Of a stretch of 64,000 bases of DNA, positions 54,175 through 62,706 are shown piece after piece. The stretch comes from Nostocoides sp. F2B08 (GTDB taxonomy: Bacteria > Actinomycetota > Actinomycetes > Actinomycetales > Dermatophilaceae), in assembly GCF_009184895.1 (NCBI RefSeq), contig NZ_WESE01000001.1:682001-746000 (forward strand), given 5' to 3'. The notes beneath the pieces are model-generated. The model did no database searches. It was given only the letters and a program-made list of their open reading frames with translations, and was not told the origin of the DNA. Both the position numbers and the translations under genes were made by a program. How positions within the stretch are numbered: position 1 is the first letter of the stretch; the number at the start of each line of letters is the position of its first letter.

Positions 54175-55052
54175 CGGTCCCCCGAGCGGTCCCCGGTGGG
54201 CTCGCCGGAGGGCGCCGGCAGCGGGGTGCGGAGCACGAGGCCGTCGGGTAGCGGGACGAGTTCGGGCATCACTCGGATGACGTCCGCGGCGTCGGTGACC
54301 ACCTCGGTGACGGACCCCGCGACCGCGAGATCCTCGAGCGCGACCCGCGTGGGGGGCAGCATCATCACCTCGCCCCGGTCCAGCGCCGCCACCGTGGCCG
54401 CCGGGTCGGCCCAGTCGGCGTGGTCCGCCTCACTCGTCTGCGCATCCGGCACCTGCCCCTCCGGCACCGCCGCCGCGAAGAACCGCGTGTCGTAGCGCCG
54501 CGGCTCGAAGACGGGGGTCACCCAGTGGGCGCGGTACGCGAGGAGGTCGCTGCGCAGGACGAGGTCCTCGTCGCTGAGCACCTCGGCGAGCGAGATCTCG
54601 TGCCGCGTCAACGCCATCCGCCTCTCGTGCCACACCGCCGAGCTGACGTCGGCGACGACCGAGTGCTCGTCCGGCCCGGCAAGCAGGACGCCGCACTCCT
54701 CGAAGAGCTCCCGCACGGCCGCCGTCACGAGCTCACGTGCCTCGTCCTCACCGACACCGAGGATCTCGGCCCACTGCCGCGGCGAGCGCCCGGCCCACCG
54801 CACGTCGGTTCGCGCGTCGCGCGGGTCGACGCGCCCACCCGGGAAGACGAGCATCGACGGCGCGAACTCCATCGAGGCCACCCGCCGTTGGAGGAACACC
54901 TCGAGCGCGGACGACTCCCCTCCTCGCGCATCGGCGCGCACGAGCATCACGGTCGAGGCGAGTGCCACCGCGGCCGGCTCGAGCTCACCGCGCTCCCACC
55001 GCGCCGCCTGCTCGGTCAGCCACCTGCTGCCCGAGACGGGGAAGTCACGCAC
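54171..55052 (-). CDS. NUDIX hydrolase family protein
   Basis: This 293-residue protein has a Nudix core: FAPSMLVFPGGRVDP before a long insertion, then AAVRELFEECGVLL with the REx2EE-type metal site. The insertion between the two halves of the Nudix box (about 30 residues) is unusual but occurs in the NUDT19-like group. GTG 55052 is the best start. It is coupled with the MBL gene and separated from RidA by 13 bases, all on one strand. Confidence 0.85.
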   Translation of the reverse strand: MRDFPVSGSRWLTEQAARWERGELEPAAVALASTVMLVRADARGGESSALEVFLQRRVASMEFAPSMLVFPGGRVDPRDARTDVRWAGRSPRQWAEILGVGEDEARELVTAAVRELFEECGVLLAGPDEHSVVADVSSAVWHERRMALTRHEISLAEVLSDEDLVLRSDLLAYRAHWVTPVFEPRRYDTRFFAAAVPEGQVPDAQTSEADHADWADPAATVAALDRGEVMMLPPTRVALEDLAVAGSVTEVVTDAADVIRVMPELVPLPDGLVLRTPLPAPSGEPTGDRSGDR

Positions 55053-55065
55053 CGATCCGGCCCTG

Positions 55066-55536
55066 TCAGCGGACTGCGACCGTGATCTCGACCTCGACCG
55101 GGGCGTCGAGAGGCAGTGATGCGACGCCCACCGCCGACCGAGCGTGCACCCCGGCGTCGCCGAAGGCCGCACCGAGGAGCTCCGACGCGCCGTTGACGAC
55201 CCCTGGCTGTCCCGTGAAGGCGGGGTCGCTCGCAACGAACCCGACGACCTTGACGACGCGCGAGACCGAGTCGAGGTCGCCGATGACGGACTTGACCGCG
55301 GCGACGGCGTTGAGCGCACAGATCGCCGCGAGCTCCTTTGCCTGCTCGGGCGTCACCAACCCATCGCCGTCCCCGACCTTGCCGGTCGCGACGAGCGAGC
55401 CCTGGACCATCGGCAGCTGCCCGGAGGTGAACACGAGATCGCCGTCGCGCACCGCGGGCACGTAGGCGGCGACCGGCGCCGCGACGTCGGGAACGCTCAG
55501 CCCGAGCTCGGCGAGACGGTCCTCCACCGCGCTCAT
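55066..55536 (-). CDS. RidA family protein
   Basis: This 156-residue protein has the RidA fold: YVPAVRDGDLVFTSGQLPM, LNAVAAVKSVIGDLDSVSRVVKVVGFVAS and the C-terminal PVEVEITVAV. The usual catalytic Arg that sits in ARSAVGVASLPLDAPVEVE is present near its family position. RidA enzymes hydrolyse reactive enamines and imines. ATG 55536 overlaps the DUF4177 stop (ATGA). It corresponds to Rv3678c. Confidence 0.92.
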   Translation of the reverse strand: MSAVEDRLAELGLSVPDVAAPVAAYVPAVRDGDLVFTSGQLPMVQGSLVATGKVGDGDGLVTPEQAKELAAICALNAVAAVKSVIGDLDSVSRVVKVVGFVASDPAFTGQPGVVNGASELLGAAFGDAGVHARSAVGVASLPLDAPVEVEITVAVR

Positions 55537-55697
55537 GCGAGCGGCCTCTTCAGGTAGGCGACGAGGCCGCCGCTGTCCGGGTTGACGAGCACCTGCACGA
55601 GCTCCCAGCCGTCCTCGCCCCACTGGTCGAGGATCTGCTTGGTCGCGTGGACGATGAGCGGCACCGTGGCGTACTCCCACTTCGTTGTCTCAGCCAT
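55533..55697 (-). CDS. DUF4177 small protein
   Basis: This 54-residue protein is KWEYATVPLIVHATKQILDQ followed by WGEDGWELVQVL and a short basic tail, a typical DUF4177. Its function is unknown, though it is widely kept next to RidA in actinobacteria (Rv3678A). A -10 TAGGGT is 7 bases upstream of its ATG. Confidence 0.85.
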   Translation of the reverse strand: MAETTKWEYATVPLIVHATKQILDQWGEDGWELVQVLVNPDSGGLVAYLKRPLA

Positions 55698-55704
55698 GGC
55701 GCTC

Positions 55705-55710
55705 ACCCTA
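55705..55710 (-). promoter_or_regulatory. -10 element of a leaderless DUF4177-ridA mRNA
   Basis: TAGGGT on the minus strand is followed by 7 bases and the ATG at 55697. There is no Shine-Dalgarno. It faces the divergent promoter at 55808, so the 123-base gap serves both directions. Confidence 0.55.
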
Positions 55711-55807
55711 TCCCCGGCCCTGCGGCCGGACCTCGCGAGAAGAGCCTCCGACGTGGGATCGGCCACGTTCGCCGCCCGGGGTGCGAGAGGCGCCCGCGCG
55801 CAGTGCA

Positions 55808-55813
55808 TACATT
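55808..55813 (+). promoter_or_regulatory. -10 element of a leaderless ATPase operon mRNA
   Basis: TACATT is 7 bases upstream of the ATG at 55821 and overlaps the hexamer GCATAC. There is no good Shine-Dalgarno, so the mRNA should start at or near the ATG. Confidence 0.55.
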
Positions 55814-55820
55814 GACAGGC

Positions 55821-56843
55821 ATGGCTGATCCAGGATCCGCGGGGCGTTTCGCCTCGACCCGGCTGCACATCGTCAGCGGCAAGGGCGGCACGGGCAAGAC
55901 CACGGTCGCGGCCGCGCTCGCCGTCGCCCTCGCACGCCAGGGCAAGCGCGTGCTCATCGCCGAGGTCGAGGGCCGCCAGGGCATCTCCCAGACCTTCAAC
56001 GTGCCGCCGCTGTCCGGCGCCGAGGAGCGCATCTTCGCGGACCGTAGCGGAGGAGAGGTCTACGGCCTGTCCGTCGATGCCAAGAAGTCACTCCTGGAGT
56101 ACCTCCAGATGTTCTACAAGCTCGGCCGGGCCGGGTCGATCCTCGAGAAGGCCGGCGCGATCGACTTCGCGACGACCATCGCGCCCGGGGTCCGCGACGT
56201 GCTGCTCATCGGCAAGATCTACGAGGCGGCCGGACGGCGCACCAAGGGCCGGCGCTCTGGGGACCTCGTCTACGACGCGATCGTCCTCGACGCACCCCCG
56301 ACGGGTCGGATCGTCCGCTTCCTCGGAGTCAACCACGAGGTCGCGGGGGTCGCCCGCGTGGGCCCCATCAAGAACCAGGCCGAGTCGGTCAACCGGATGG
56401 TCCGCCACCACACGACCGCCGTGCACCTCGTCACCCTGCTGGAGGAGATGCCGGTGCAGGAGACCATCGACGCGATCGCCGACCTGCGGACCGCGGAGCT
56501 CACCGTTGGCGCCATCATCGTCAACCAGGTGCGCGATCCCCTCCTGACCGACGAAGAACTGGCCGCCATCTCCGCGGACACGGTCGCCGGGCGCGCGGAG
56601 GCCGTCGAAGCGGTGCGCACCGACCTGACCGGCGCGGGCGTCAAGGCCACCAAGGTCATGGTGCGCGGACTGTTCGCTCAGGCGCACGACCTCGCCGACC
56701 GCGTCGCCCTCCAGGCCCAGGAGGACGCCGTCCTCGCCGAGCAGGGTCTGCCGCTCGCCCATCTGCCCACCCTGCCCGGCGGCGTGGAGGACGGCGGCCT
56801 CGCCGTCCTCGCCGACGCGCTCATCGAGGAGGGAATCGTCTGA
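55821..56843 (+). CDS. ArsA-like anion-transport ATPase, first of a pair
   Basis: This 340-residue SIMIBI NTPase has a deviant Walker A GKGGTGKTTVA, LIAEVEGRQG in place of the usual switch Asp, and YDAIVLDAPPTGRIVRFL with the A' motif. It is the counterpart of Rv3679, whose product forms a complex with Rv3680. ATG 55821 is followed by the next gene with a one-base overlap (TGATG). Role in mycobacteria: tolerance to nitric oxide and other stresses, from memory. Confidence 0.9.
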   Translation: MADPGSAGRFASTRLHIVSGKGGTGKTTVAAALAVALARQGKRVLIAEVEGRQGISQTFNVPPLSGAEERIFADRSGGEVYGLSVDAKKSLLEYLQMFYKLGRAGSILEKAGAIDFATTIAPGVRDVLLIGKIYEAAGRRTKGRRSGDLVYDAIVLDAPPTGRIVRFLGVNHEVAGVARVGPIKNQAESVNRMVRHHTTAVHLVTLLEEMPVQETIDAIADLRTAELTVGAIIVNQVRDPLLTDEELAAISADTVAGRAEAVEAVRTDLTGAGVKATKVMVRGLFAQAHDLADRVALQAQEDAVLAEQGLPLAHLPTLPGGVEDGGLAVLADALIEEGIV

Positions 56844-58081
56844 TGACCCGTGACACCCATGCTCCCGAGGCCGCTCCCATCGAGATCGACCGGCTGCTCG
56901 CCGACCCCGGCACCGGCATCATCGTGTGCTGCGGCTCCGGCGGTGTCGGCAAGACCACCACCGCCGCCGCCCTCGGCGTGCGGGCGGCCGAGACCGGACG
57001 ACGCGTCGTCGTCCTGACCATCGACCCGGCCCGCCGGCTCGCCCAGTCCCTCGGGTTGTCCGAGCTCGACAACACCCCCCGGCCGGTGCTCGGCATCGAT
57101 ACCGCGGCCGGCGGCTCGCTCGACGCGATGATGCTCGACATGAAGCGGACCTTCGACGAGGTGGTCCTCAGCCACTCCACGCCGGAGAAGGCCGAGCAGA
57201 TCCTCGCGAACCCGTTCTACCAGGCACTCTCGAGCTCGTTCGCCGGCACGCAGGAGTACATGGCGATGGAGAAGCTGTCACAGCTCAGCCACGAAGCGGC
57301 CGAGCACGGCACCTGGGACCTCATCATCGTCGACACACCCCCGTCCCGCTCAGCCCTGGACTTCCTCGATGCACCCAAGCGACTCGGGTCCTTCCTCGAC
57401 GGCCGGTTCATCCGCCTGCTGATGGCCCCCGCCCGAGCGGGGGGACGCGCATACCTCAAGGTCGTCACCGGGGGGATCACCCTGACGACGGCCGTCATGA
57501 CGAAGCTGCTCGGCGGGCAGCTGCTCGGGGACGTCCAGACCTTCGTGGCGGCCCTCGACACCATGTTCGGCGGCTTCCGGCAACGGGCCGAAGCGACGTA
57601 TGCGCTGCTCAAGGATTCGAGAACCTCATTCGTCGTCGTCGCGGCACCCGAGCGCGACGCCCTGCGCGAGGCCTCCTACTTCGTCGACCGGCTCGACCAG
57701 GAGGGGATGCCGCTCGCCGGCGTCATCGTCAACCGCGTCCAGCGCCTGGCCGCGGCCGGTCTCTCCGCTGGTCGGGCCGACGCCGCCGCCGAGGTGCTCG
57801 GCGAGGCCAGCGTCGCGGGGACCGGCTCCGCGACCGCCGGGCTCACCGAAGGACTCCTGCGGGTGCACGCCGACCTCGCCGAGACCGCCGAGCGTCACCA
57901 CGCCCAGACGACGCGGTTCGTCGCCGGTCACCCCGGGATCCCGGTGACCGAGGTGCCTGCCGCGGCTCAGGACATCCACGACCTCGACGGGCTGCGGGAG
58001 ATCGGCGCCGCGCTGGCCGTCGCCGAGACACCTGGCGTGACGCCCGGCCTGACACGCGACGCGGAGAGCCGAGCGGGCTGA
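56843..58081 (+). CDS. ArsA-like anion-transport ATPase, second of a pair
   Basis: This 412-residue partner has Walker A CGSGGVGKTTTAA, VVLTIDPARRLAQ with the switch region, and IIVDTPPSRSALDFLD. It is the counterpart of Rv3680. The first protein has about 70 fewer residues, so the two are paralogues but not identical copies. ATG 56843 overlaps the previous stop. The C-terminal region is Ala/Glu-rich and probably helical. whiB4 follows convergently after one base. Confidence 0.9.
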   Translation: MTRDTHAPEAAPIEIDRLLADPGTGIIVCCGSGGVGKTTTAAALGVRAAETGRRVVVLTIDPARRLAQSLGLSELDNTPRPVLGIDTAAGGSLDAMMLDMKRTFDEVVLSHSTPEKAEQILANPFYQALSSSFAGTQEYMAMEKLSQLSHEAAEHGTWDLIIVDTPPSRSALDFLDAPKRLGSFLDGRFIRLLMAPARAGGRAYLKVVTGGITLTTAVMTKLLGGQLLGDVQTFVAALDTMFGGFRQRAEATYALLKDSRTSFVVVAAPERDALREASYFVDRLDQEGMPLAGVIVNRVQRLAAAGLSAGRADAAAEVLGEASVAGTGSATAGLTEGLLRVHADLAETAERHHAQTTRFVAGHPGIPVTEVPAAAQDIHDLDGLREIGAALAVAETPGVTPGLTRDAESRAG

Positions 58082-58082
58082 G

Positions 58083-58433
58083 TCAGCCGACCTCGGCGCC
58101 GCCGCCCGCGCGCACGGCCTGGAGCAGAGCGGTCCAGTCGGCCACGTCGGGGCGGGCGCGCAGTAGCGCGCGACGCTCGCGCTCGGTCATCCCGCCCCAG
58201 ACCCCGAACGGGGTCCGGTTGTCGAGCGCATCCGCAAGGCACTCGAAGACCACGGGGCAACCGCGGCAGAGCCTCTTGGCGGCCCGCTGCTCCTTGCCCT
58301 CGACGAACAGGGCGTCGGGATCCTGGCCCGCACACCTACCCTTGGTCGCCCAGTCCCGGCACCATGACGTGGCGCCCGGCCGAGCGGCTGGAAGGGCATG
58401 GGAGGGGAGACTGCGGAAGGGGACCAGGGTCAT
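58083..58433 (-). CDS. whiB4: WhiB family redox regulator (WhiB4-like)
   Basis: This 116-residue protein has the [4Fe-4S]-binding Cys set: Cys in SWCRDW, two in LCRGCPVV and one in VFECLAD, followed by the G-W motif GVWGGMT and a basic tail. An extra Cys in KGRCAGQ is also present. WhiB4 of mycobacteria is an oxygen- and nitric-oxide-sensitive repressor. The location between the ATPase pair and ponA2 is the same as in mycobacteria. ATG 58433 follows AGGA at longer spacing. Confidence 0.92.
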   Translation of the reverse strand: MTLVPFRSLPSHALPAARPGATSWCRDWATKGRCAGQDPDALFVEGKEQRAAKRLCRGCPVVFECLADALDNRTPFGVWGGMTERERRALLRARPDVADWTALLQAVRAGGGAEVG

Positions 58434-58594
58434 GATCTGGGCGGTCCTAAGGGGAGACGTCGACAGGGATGACTCCGTGAGTGTCCGTCCAAATCCGCGC
58501 CGTGGCAAGAGGCTCTGGACGACTGAACAATCACATTGCCATGTCAGCCGACCCGTGCTTGCGCGCGGTGCAGGGAGCTCTCAGATACACCCGT

Positions 58595-58600
58595 TACCCT
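58595..58600 (+). promoter_or_regulatory. -10 element of a leaderless ponA2 mRNA
   Basis: TACCCT is followed by 7 bases and then ATG 58608, with no Shine-Dalgarno. The long in-frame extension upstream of this ATG has no family similarity. Confidence 0.6.
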
Positions 58601-58607
58601 GGAACGT

Positions 58608-61040
58608 ATGCAGGGACGTGCTCAGAGCCTCCCCCAGGTGCTCCGGCTCCTGGGGGCTTTCGTCGTGACCGCCGCCGCCATGGGTCTCCTCCTGGCCGGC
58701 CTCGCCATGCCCGCCGTGGGCGCCTCCGGTGCCGCGGCGAACTCCAGCATCGCGGCCTTCGAGGAGCTGCCCAGCGACTTCACCGCCTCGCCGCTCTCGC
58801 AACAGTCCGTCATCCTCGACGCAGCCGGTGGCGTCATCGCCACCCCTTACGACGAGAACCGCATCATCGTGCCGCTCGACGAGATCGCGCCGATCATGCA
58901 GGACGCCGTCATCGCCATCGAGGACTCCCGCTTCTACGAGCACAACGGCCTCGACCTGCGCGGACTCTCCCGTGCGGTCGTCGCCAACATCCAGAGCGAT
59001 GACGTCCAGGGAGCCTCGACGATCACCCAGCAGTACGTCAAGATCGCGCTCCAGGAGGCCGCCCTCAAGCGCGGTGACGAGGAGGCCGCTGCGGCCGCGA
59101 CCCGAGTGAGTCTCGACCGCAAGGTCCAGGAGCTCAAGTACGCGATGTCCTTGGAGAACGAGCTCTCCAAGGAGCAGATCCTCGAGAACTACCTGAACCT
59201 CGTGTATTTCGGCGACCTCGCGTACGGCGTCGAAGCCGCTGCGCAGCACTACTTCTCCGTCCCGGCCAGCGAGCTCAACCTCGGTCAGGCGGCTGTCATC
59301 GCGGGCACGATCCAGAACCCCGGCACGACCGACCCGGTGAGCAACCCCGTCGCGGCCGAACGCCGGCGCAACGTCGTGCTCGACCGGATGGCCGAGCTCG
59401 GCTACGCGTCGCAGGCCGACGTCGACGCGTGGAAGGAGGTGCCGGTGGAGGAGATGATGGAGGTCAAGCCCTCGCAGAACACCTGTCAGCGCGCCTCGAT
59501 GCCGTTCGTGTGTCAGTACGTCATCAACTGGCTGCTGCAGCAGCCGGCCCTCGGGGAGACGTTCGAGGAGCGCAAGAACCAGATCTACACCGGCGGCCTG
59601 ACGATCCAGACGACATTCGACCCGGACGTCTACCGGAGCTCCATGCAGCACATGACCGAGCGGGTGCCGATCGGCGACCAGACGGAGGTGGGAGCCGCAT
59701 CGGTGGTCGTGGAGCCGGGCACGGGCAAGATCCTCTCCCTGGCCCAGACGGCCACCTACGGCAACGACGAGGGCGAGTTCGGCGTCACCGAGGTCAACTG
59801 GAGCGTCGACCAGGCGTTCGGTGAGTCCGGCGGCTTCCAGATCGGGTCGACGGCCAAGATCTACTCCCTCGTGCGGGCCCTCGAGGAGGGCATGGGCGTC
59901 GACACCACGGTCAACGCCCGTCGCTACGACAGCAGTGAGGGCGCGACCTTCCTGCCGGAGGAGTCGGTCGACGACTGCGGCCCGAACGAGCCGATCACCG
60001 TCCGCAACTCCGAAGCCGACGCCGGCGGACGGATGAGCTTCCGCGACGCGATCGCCAAGTCGGTCAACACCGCCTTCGTCCCGCTCGTGCTGTCCAAGGT
60101 GGGGGTGTGCGACACGCAGGAGATGATGACCCGAATGGGTCTGCACCGCTCCTCCGGGGAGGAGATGAACCCGTTCCTCTCCGAGGTGACACTGGGCTCC
60201 GGTGAGGCCTCCCCGATGACCGTCGCGCTCTCCTTCGCCACCCTCGCCGCCAAGGGCACGTACTGCGAGCCCCTCCCCGTCACCACCGTGACCAACACCG
60301 CCGGCGAGACGATCTTCGAGGCCGAGCCGGTCTGTGAGCAGGTCGTCGCCCCGGAGATCGCCGCAGGTGCGAACGAGATGCTGGCCGGCGTCATGGAGAG
60401 CGGCGGCACCGGCCGCAACTTCGCCCTCGACGACGGACGGGTCTCCGCCGGCAAGACCGGAACGACCGACCGCTTCGTGCAGTCCTGGTTCGTCGGCTAC
60501 ACCCCCCAGCTCTCGACCGCTGTCTACGTCGGACGTCCCGACTCGAACACCCGGCCGATGCGCGACATCCGGATCGGCGGCAACTACTACGAGCGCGTGT
60601 ACGGCTCGACGATCGCGGGTCCGATCTGGAAGCTGATCATGGACGACGCGAGCGAGGGTATGGACAAGGCGTCCTTCGCCAAGCCGAGCGAGGAGGTGCT
60701 GCGCGGCCAGCGGGCCGACATCCCCAACGTCGTCGGTATGGGCGTGACCCAGGCCCGCAGGACCCTGGCGCAGGCGGGCTTCGACGGCTACGTCGTACAG
60801 GTCAGTGCCCGCTCCACTCAGGGGACTGTCGTCGGCACCGACCCGCGCGGGTCAGCGCCCAAGGGCAGCTCGGTCGCCATCCTCGTCTCGTCGGGCTACA
60901 CCCCGCCGCCGCAGCGCACCCGTCCGGCTCCGCAGCCCGCGCCACAGCCCGAGCCCGAGGCGCCTGCGCCCCCCGCCGAGGACAACGGCGGCCCGGGCAA
61001 CGGACGCGGTGGCGGGCCGCCCGGTGGCGGCGACGACTGA
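58608..61040 (+). CDS. ponA2: Bifunctional penicillin-binding protein with PASTA domain
   Basis: This 810-residue class A PBP polymerises and crosslinks peptidoglycan. It has an N-terminal membrane helix (~15-40), a glycosyltransferase 51 domain with the catalytic Glu105 in IAIEDSRFYEH and GASTITQQY, and a transpeptidase domain with Ser414-x-x-Lys417 (GSTAK), SVNTAF and Lys616-Thr-Gly (GKTGTTD). One PASTA domain (DIPNVVGMGVTQARRTLAQ, residues ~705-765) and a Pro/Gly-rich tail follow. It is the counterpart of Rv3682. Confidence 0.97.
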   Translation: MQGRAQSLPQVLRLLGAFVVTAAAMGLLLAGLAMPAVGASGAAANSSIAAFEELPSDFTASPLSQQSVILDAAGGVIATPYDENRIIVPLDEIAPIMQDAVIAIEDSRFYEHNGLDLRGLSRAVVANIQSDDVQGASTITQQYVKIALQEAALKRGDEEAAAAATRVSLDRKVQELKYAMSLENELSKEQILENYLNLVYFGDLAYGVEAAAQHYFSVPASELNLGQAAVIAGTIQNPGTTDPVSNPVAAERRRNVVLDRMAELGYASQADVDAWKEVPVEEMMEVKPSQNTCQRASMPFVCQYVINWLLQQPALGETFEERKNQIYTGGLTIQTTFDPDVYRSSMQHMTERVPIGDQTEVGAASVVVEPGTGKILSLAQTATYGNDEGEFGVTEVNWSVDQAFGESGGFQIGSTAKIYSLVRALEEGMGVDTTVNARRYDSSEGATFLPEESVDDCGPNEPITVRNSEADAGGRMSFRDAIAKSVNTAFVPLVLSKVGVCDTQEMMTRMGLHRSSGEEMNPFLSEVTLGSGEASPMTVALSFATLAAKGTYCEPLPVTTVTNTAGETIFEAEPVCEQVVAPEIAAGANEMLAGVMESGGTGRNFALDDGRVSAGKTGTTDRFVQSWFVGYTPQLSTAVYVGRPDSNTRPMRDIRIGGNYYERVYGSTIAGPIWKLIMDDASEGMDKASFAKPSEEVLRGQRADIPNVVGMGVTQARRTLAQAGFDGYVVQVSARSTQGTVVGTDPRGSAPKGSSVAILVSSGYTPPPQRTRPAPQPAPQPEPEAPAPPAEDNGGPGNGRGGGPPGGGDD

Positions 61041-61079
61041 CCGGCGACTCGCGGGAGCGGCCGGCGCTGAGTGACCGCG

Positions 61080-61544
61080 TCAGCGGGCGAGCAAGGTCTC
61101 CTTGACCACGGCCGCGACGCGGCCACCATCGGCCCGTCCGGCGACCTTGCCCTGCGCGACCTTCATGACCTGACCCATCTGCTGCATGCCCGTGGCGCCT
61201 GTCTCGGCGACAGCGTCCGCCACGATCGCTCGGAGCTCGTCGTCGCCGAGCTGCGCCGGGAGGTACTCCTCGAGGATGCCGAGCTCGGCCTCTTCCCGGT
61301 CGGCCAGCTCTTCGCGACCGGCGTCGCGGTATGCGGCGGCGGCCTCCTTGCGCTTCTTGGCCTCTTTGGCGATGACCTTGAGGACCTCGTCGTCGCCGAG
61401 CTCCCGCTGCTCGGTCCCCGAGACCTCCTCGTTGGTAATCGAGGTGAGGACCATCCGGAGGGTTCCGGCGCGGACCTTCTCCTTCGCGCGCATCGCGTCG
61501 TGCAGGTCTCCTTGGACCCGGGCCTTGAGGGACTGAGTGCTCAT
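61080..61544 (-). CDS. GatB/YqeY domain protein
   Basis: This 154-residue YqeY-type protein starts LKARVQGDLHDAMRAKEKVRAGTLRMVL and has RKEAAAAYRDAGREELADREEAELGILEEYLP before the GatB-like tail DGGRVAAVVKETL. The domain binds tRNA in GatB and the free-standing form is of unknown role. It converges on ponA2 with a 39-base gap. ATG 61544 is consistent with the family. Confidence 0.92.
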   Translation of the reverse strand: MSTQSLKARVQGDLHDAMRAKEKVRAGTLRMVLTSITNEEVSGTEQRELGDDEVLKVIAKEAKKRKEAAAAYRDAGREELADREEAELGILEEYLPAQLGDDELRAIVADAVAETGATGMQQMGQVMKVAQGKVAGRADGGRVAAVVKETLLAR

Positions 61545-61628
61545 GTGTCCAGTCTCCCACCCCCCCCACCGTCAAGCGTCGGCGCAGGGGCGAGTGGCGC
61601 ATACCCCTGCTGATGCGAGACTGGGGTG

Positions 61629-62642
61629 ATGACCTCCCTGGCTGCCATCGCGAAGGCGACCGGCGCGCTCGCCGCCATCGGTGCGGCCGGACTGACGTAT
61701 GCGGGGGTCATCGAGCGCAACTGGTTCGCCCTGCGGGAGGCGCAGGTGCCCGTCCTCCCCCGCGGATCACGTCCGATCCGCATCCTCCAGGTCAGCGACC
61801 TGCACTTCGTCCCGGGTCAGGGCCGCAAGATGGCCTGGGTCAGGGACCTCGCGCGCCTTCGGCCCGATCTCGTCATCAACTCCGGGGACAACCTCAGTCA
61901 CATGGAGGCGGTCCCGCCGGTGCTGCGTGCACTGGAGCCGCTGATGGAGTTCCCCGGCATGTTCGTCCTGGGGTCCAACGACGTCTACGCCCCGCACTTC
62001 AAGAACCCGGCGAAATACCTGACCCGCTCGTACGGAGCCAACCGCGAGGACCGACCGCTCCTGCCGGTCAAGGACCTCGTCGCGGCAATGTCGGCGGCCG
62101 GCTGGGCCGACCTGAACAACGCCCGCACGACGGTCGACGTCGCGGGGCTTCCCGTCGAGTTCGTGGGGGTCGATGACCCGCACATCCAGCGGGACCGCTA
62201 CGAGGCGGTCGCCGGACCGGCCTCCCCAGACGCGGCCCTGACGATCGGGCTCACGCACGCGCCGTACCAACGCGTCCTCGACGCCATGGCGTCTGACGGT
62301 GCGGGCCTGATCATCGCCGGACACACCCATGGCGGCCAGATCGCCCTGCCGGTGATGGGGGCCATCGTCACGAACTGCGACCTCGACCGGCGCCGGGCCA
62401 AGGGGCTGTCGCGGTGGTGGCCGGGTGCGGGCATCCACCGCGTCGAGCGAGACCGCGCTCCCGGCCGGGACGGGATCTCGGACGAGATCCATCCCTGGGT
62501 GCGGCGCGCCTCGCACCAAGAGGAGCCGTCCGATGCCGCCTGGCTGCACGTCTCCGCCGGTCTGGGGACGAACCGGTTCGCCCCGGTCCGCTTCGCGTGC
62601 CGGCCCGAGGCATCTCTGCTCACGCTCGTCCCCCCGGAGTAG
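61629..62642 (+). CDS. Metallophosphoesterase
   Basis: This 337-residue calcineurin-like enzyme has an N-terminal hydrophobic segment (~5-25), metal motifs ILQVSDLHFVPG, LVINSGDNLSH, LGSNDVYAP and IIAGHTHGGQI. The motif usually written GNHD is here GSND, as in other actinobacterial relatives. It may act on membrane or envelope phosphates. ATG 61629 and GTG 61626 are both possible. It corresponds to Rv3683 beyond ponA2. Confidence 0.9.
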   Translation: MTSLAAIAKATGALAAIGAAGLTYAGVIERNWFALREAQVPVLPRGSRPIRILQVSDLHFVPGQGRKMAWVRDLARLRPDLVINSGDNLSHMEAVPPVLRALEPLMEFPGMFVLGSNDVYAPHFKNPAKYLTRSYGANREDRPLLPVKDLVAAMSAAGWADLNNARTTVDVAGLPVEFVGVDDPHIQRDRYEAVAGPASPDAALTIGLTHAPYQRVLDAMASDGAGLIIAGHTHGGQIALPVMGAIVTNCDLDRRRAKGLSRWWPGAGIHRVERDRAPGRDGISDEIHPWVRRASHQEEPSDAAWLHVSAGLGTNRFAPVRFACRPEASLLTLVPPE

Positions 62643-62706
62643 TCGGCGCGGCCGACGGCCTCGGACAGCGGGCCGGAATAGTCGGGCGCCGGGCTGCGTT
62701 CAGCAC

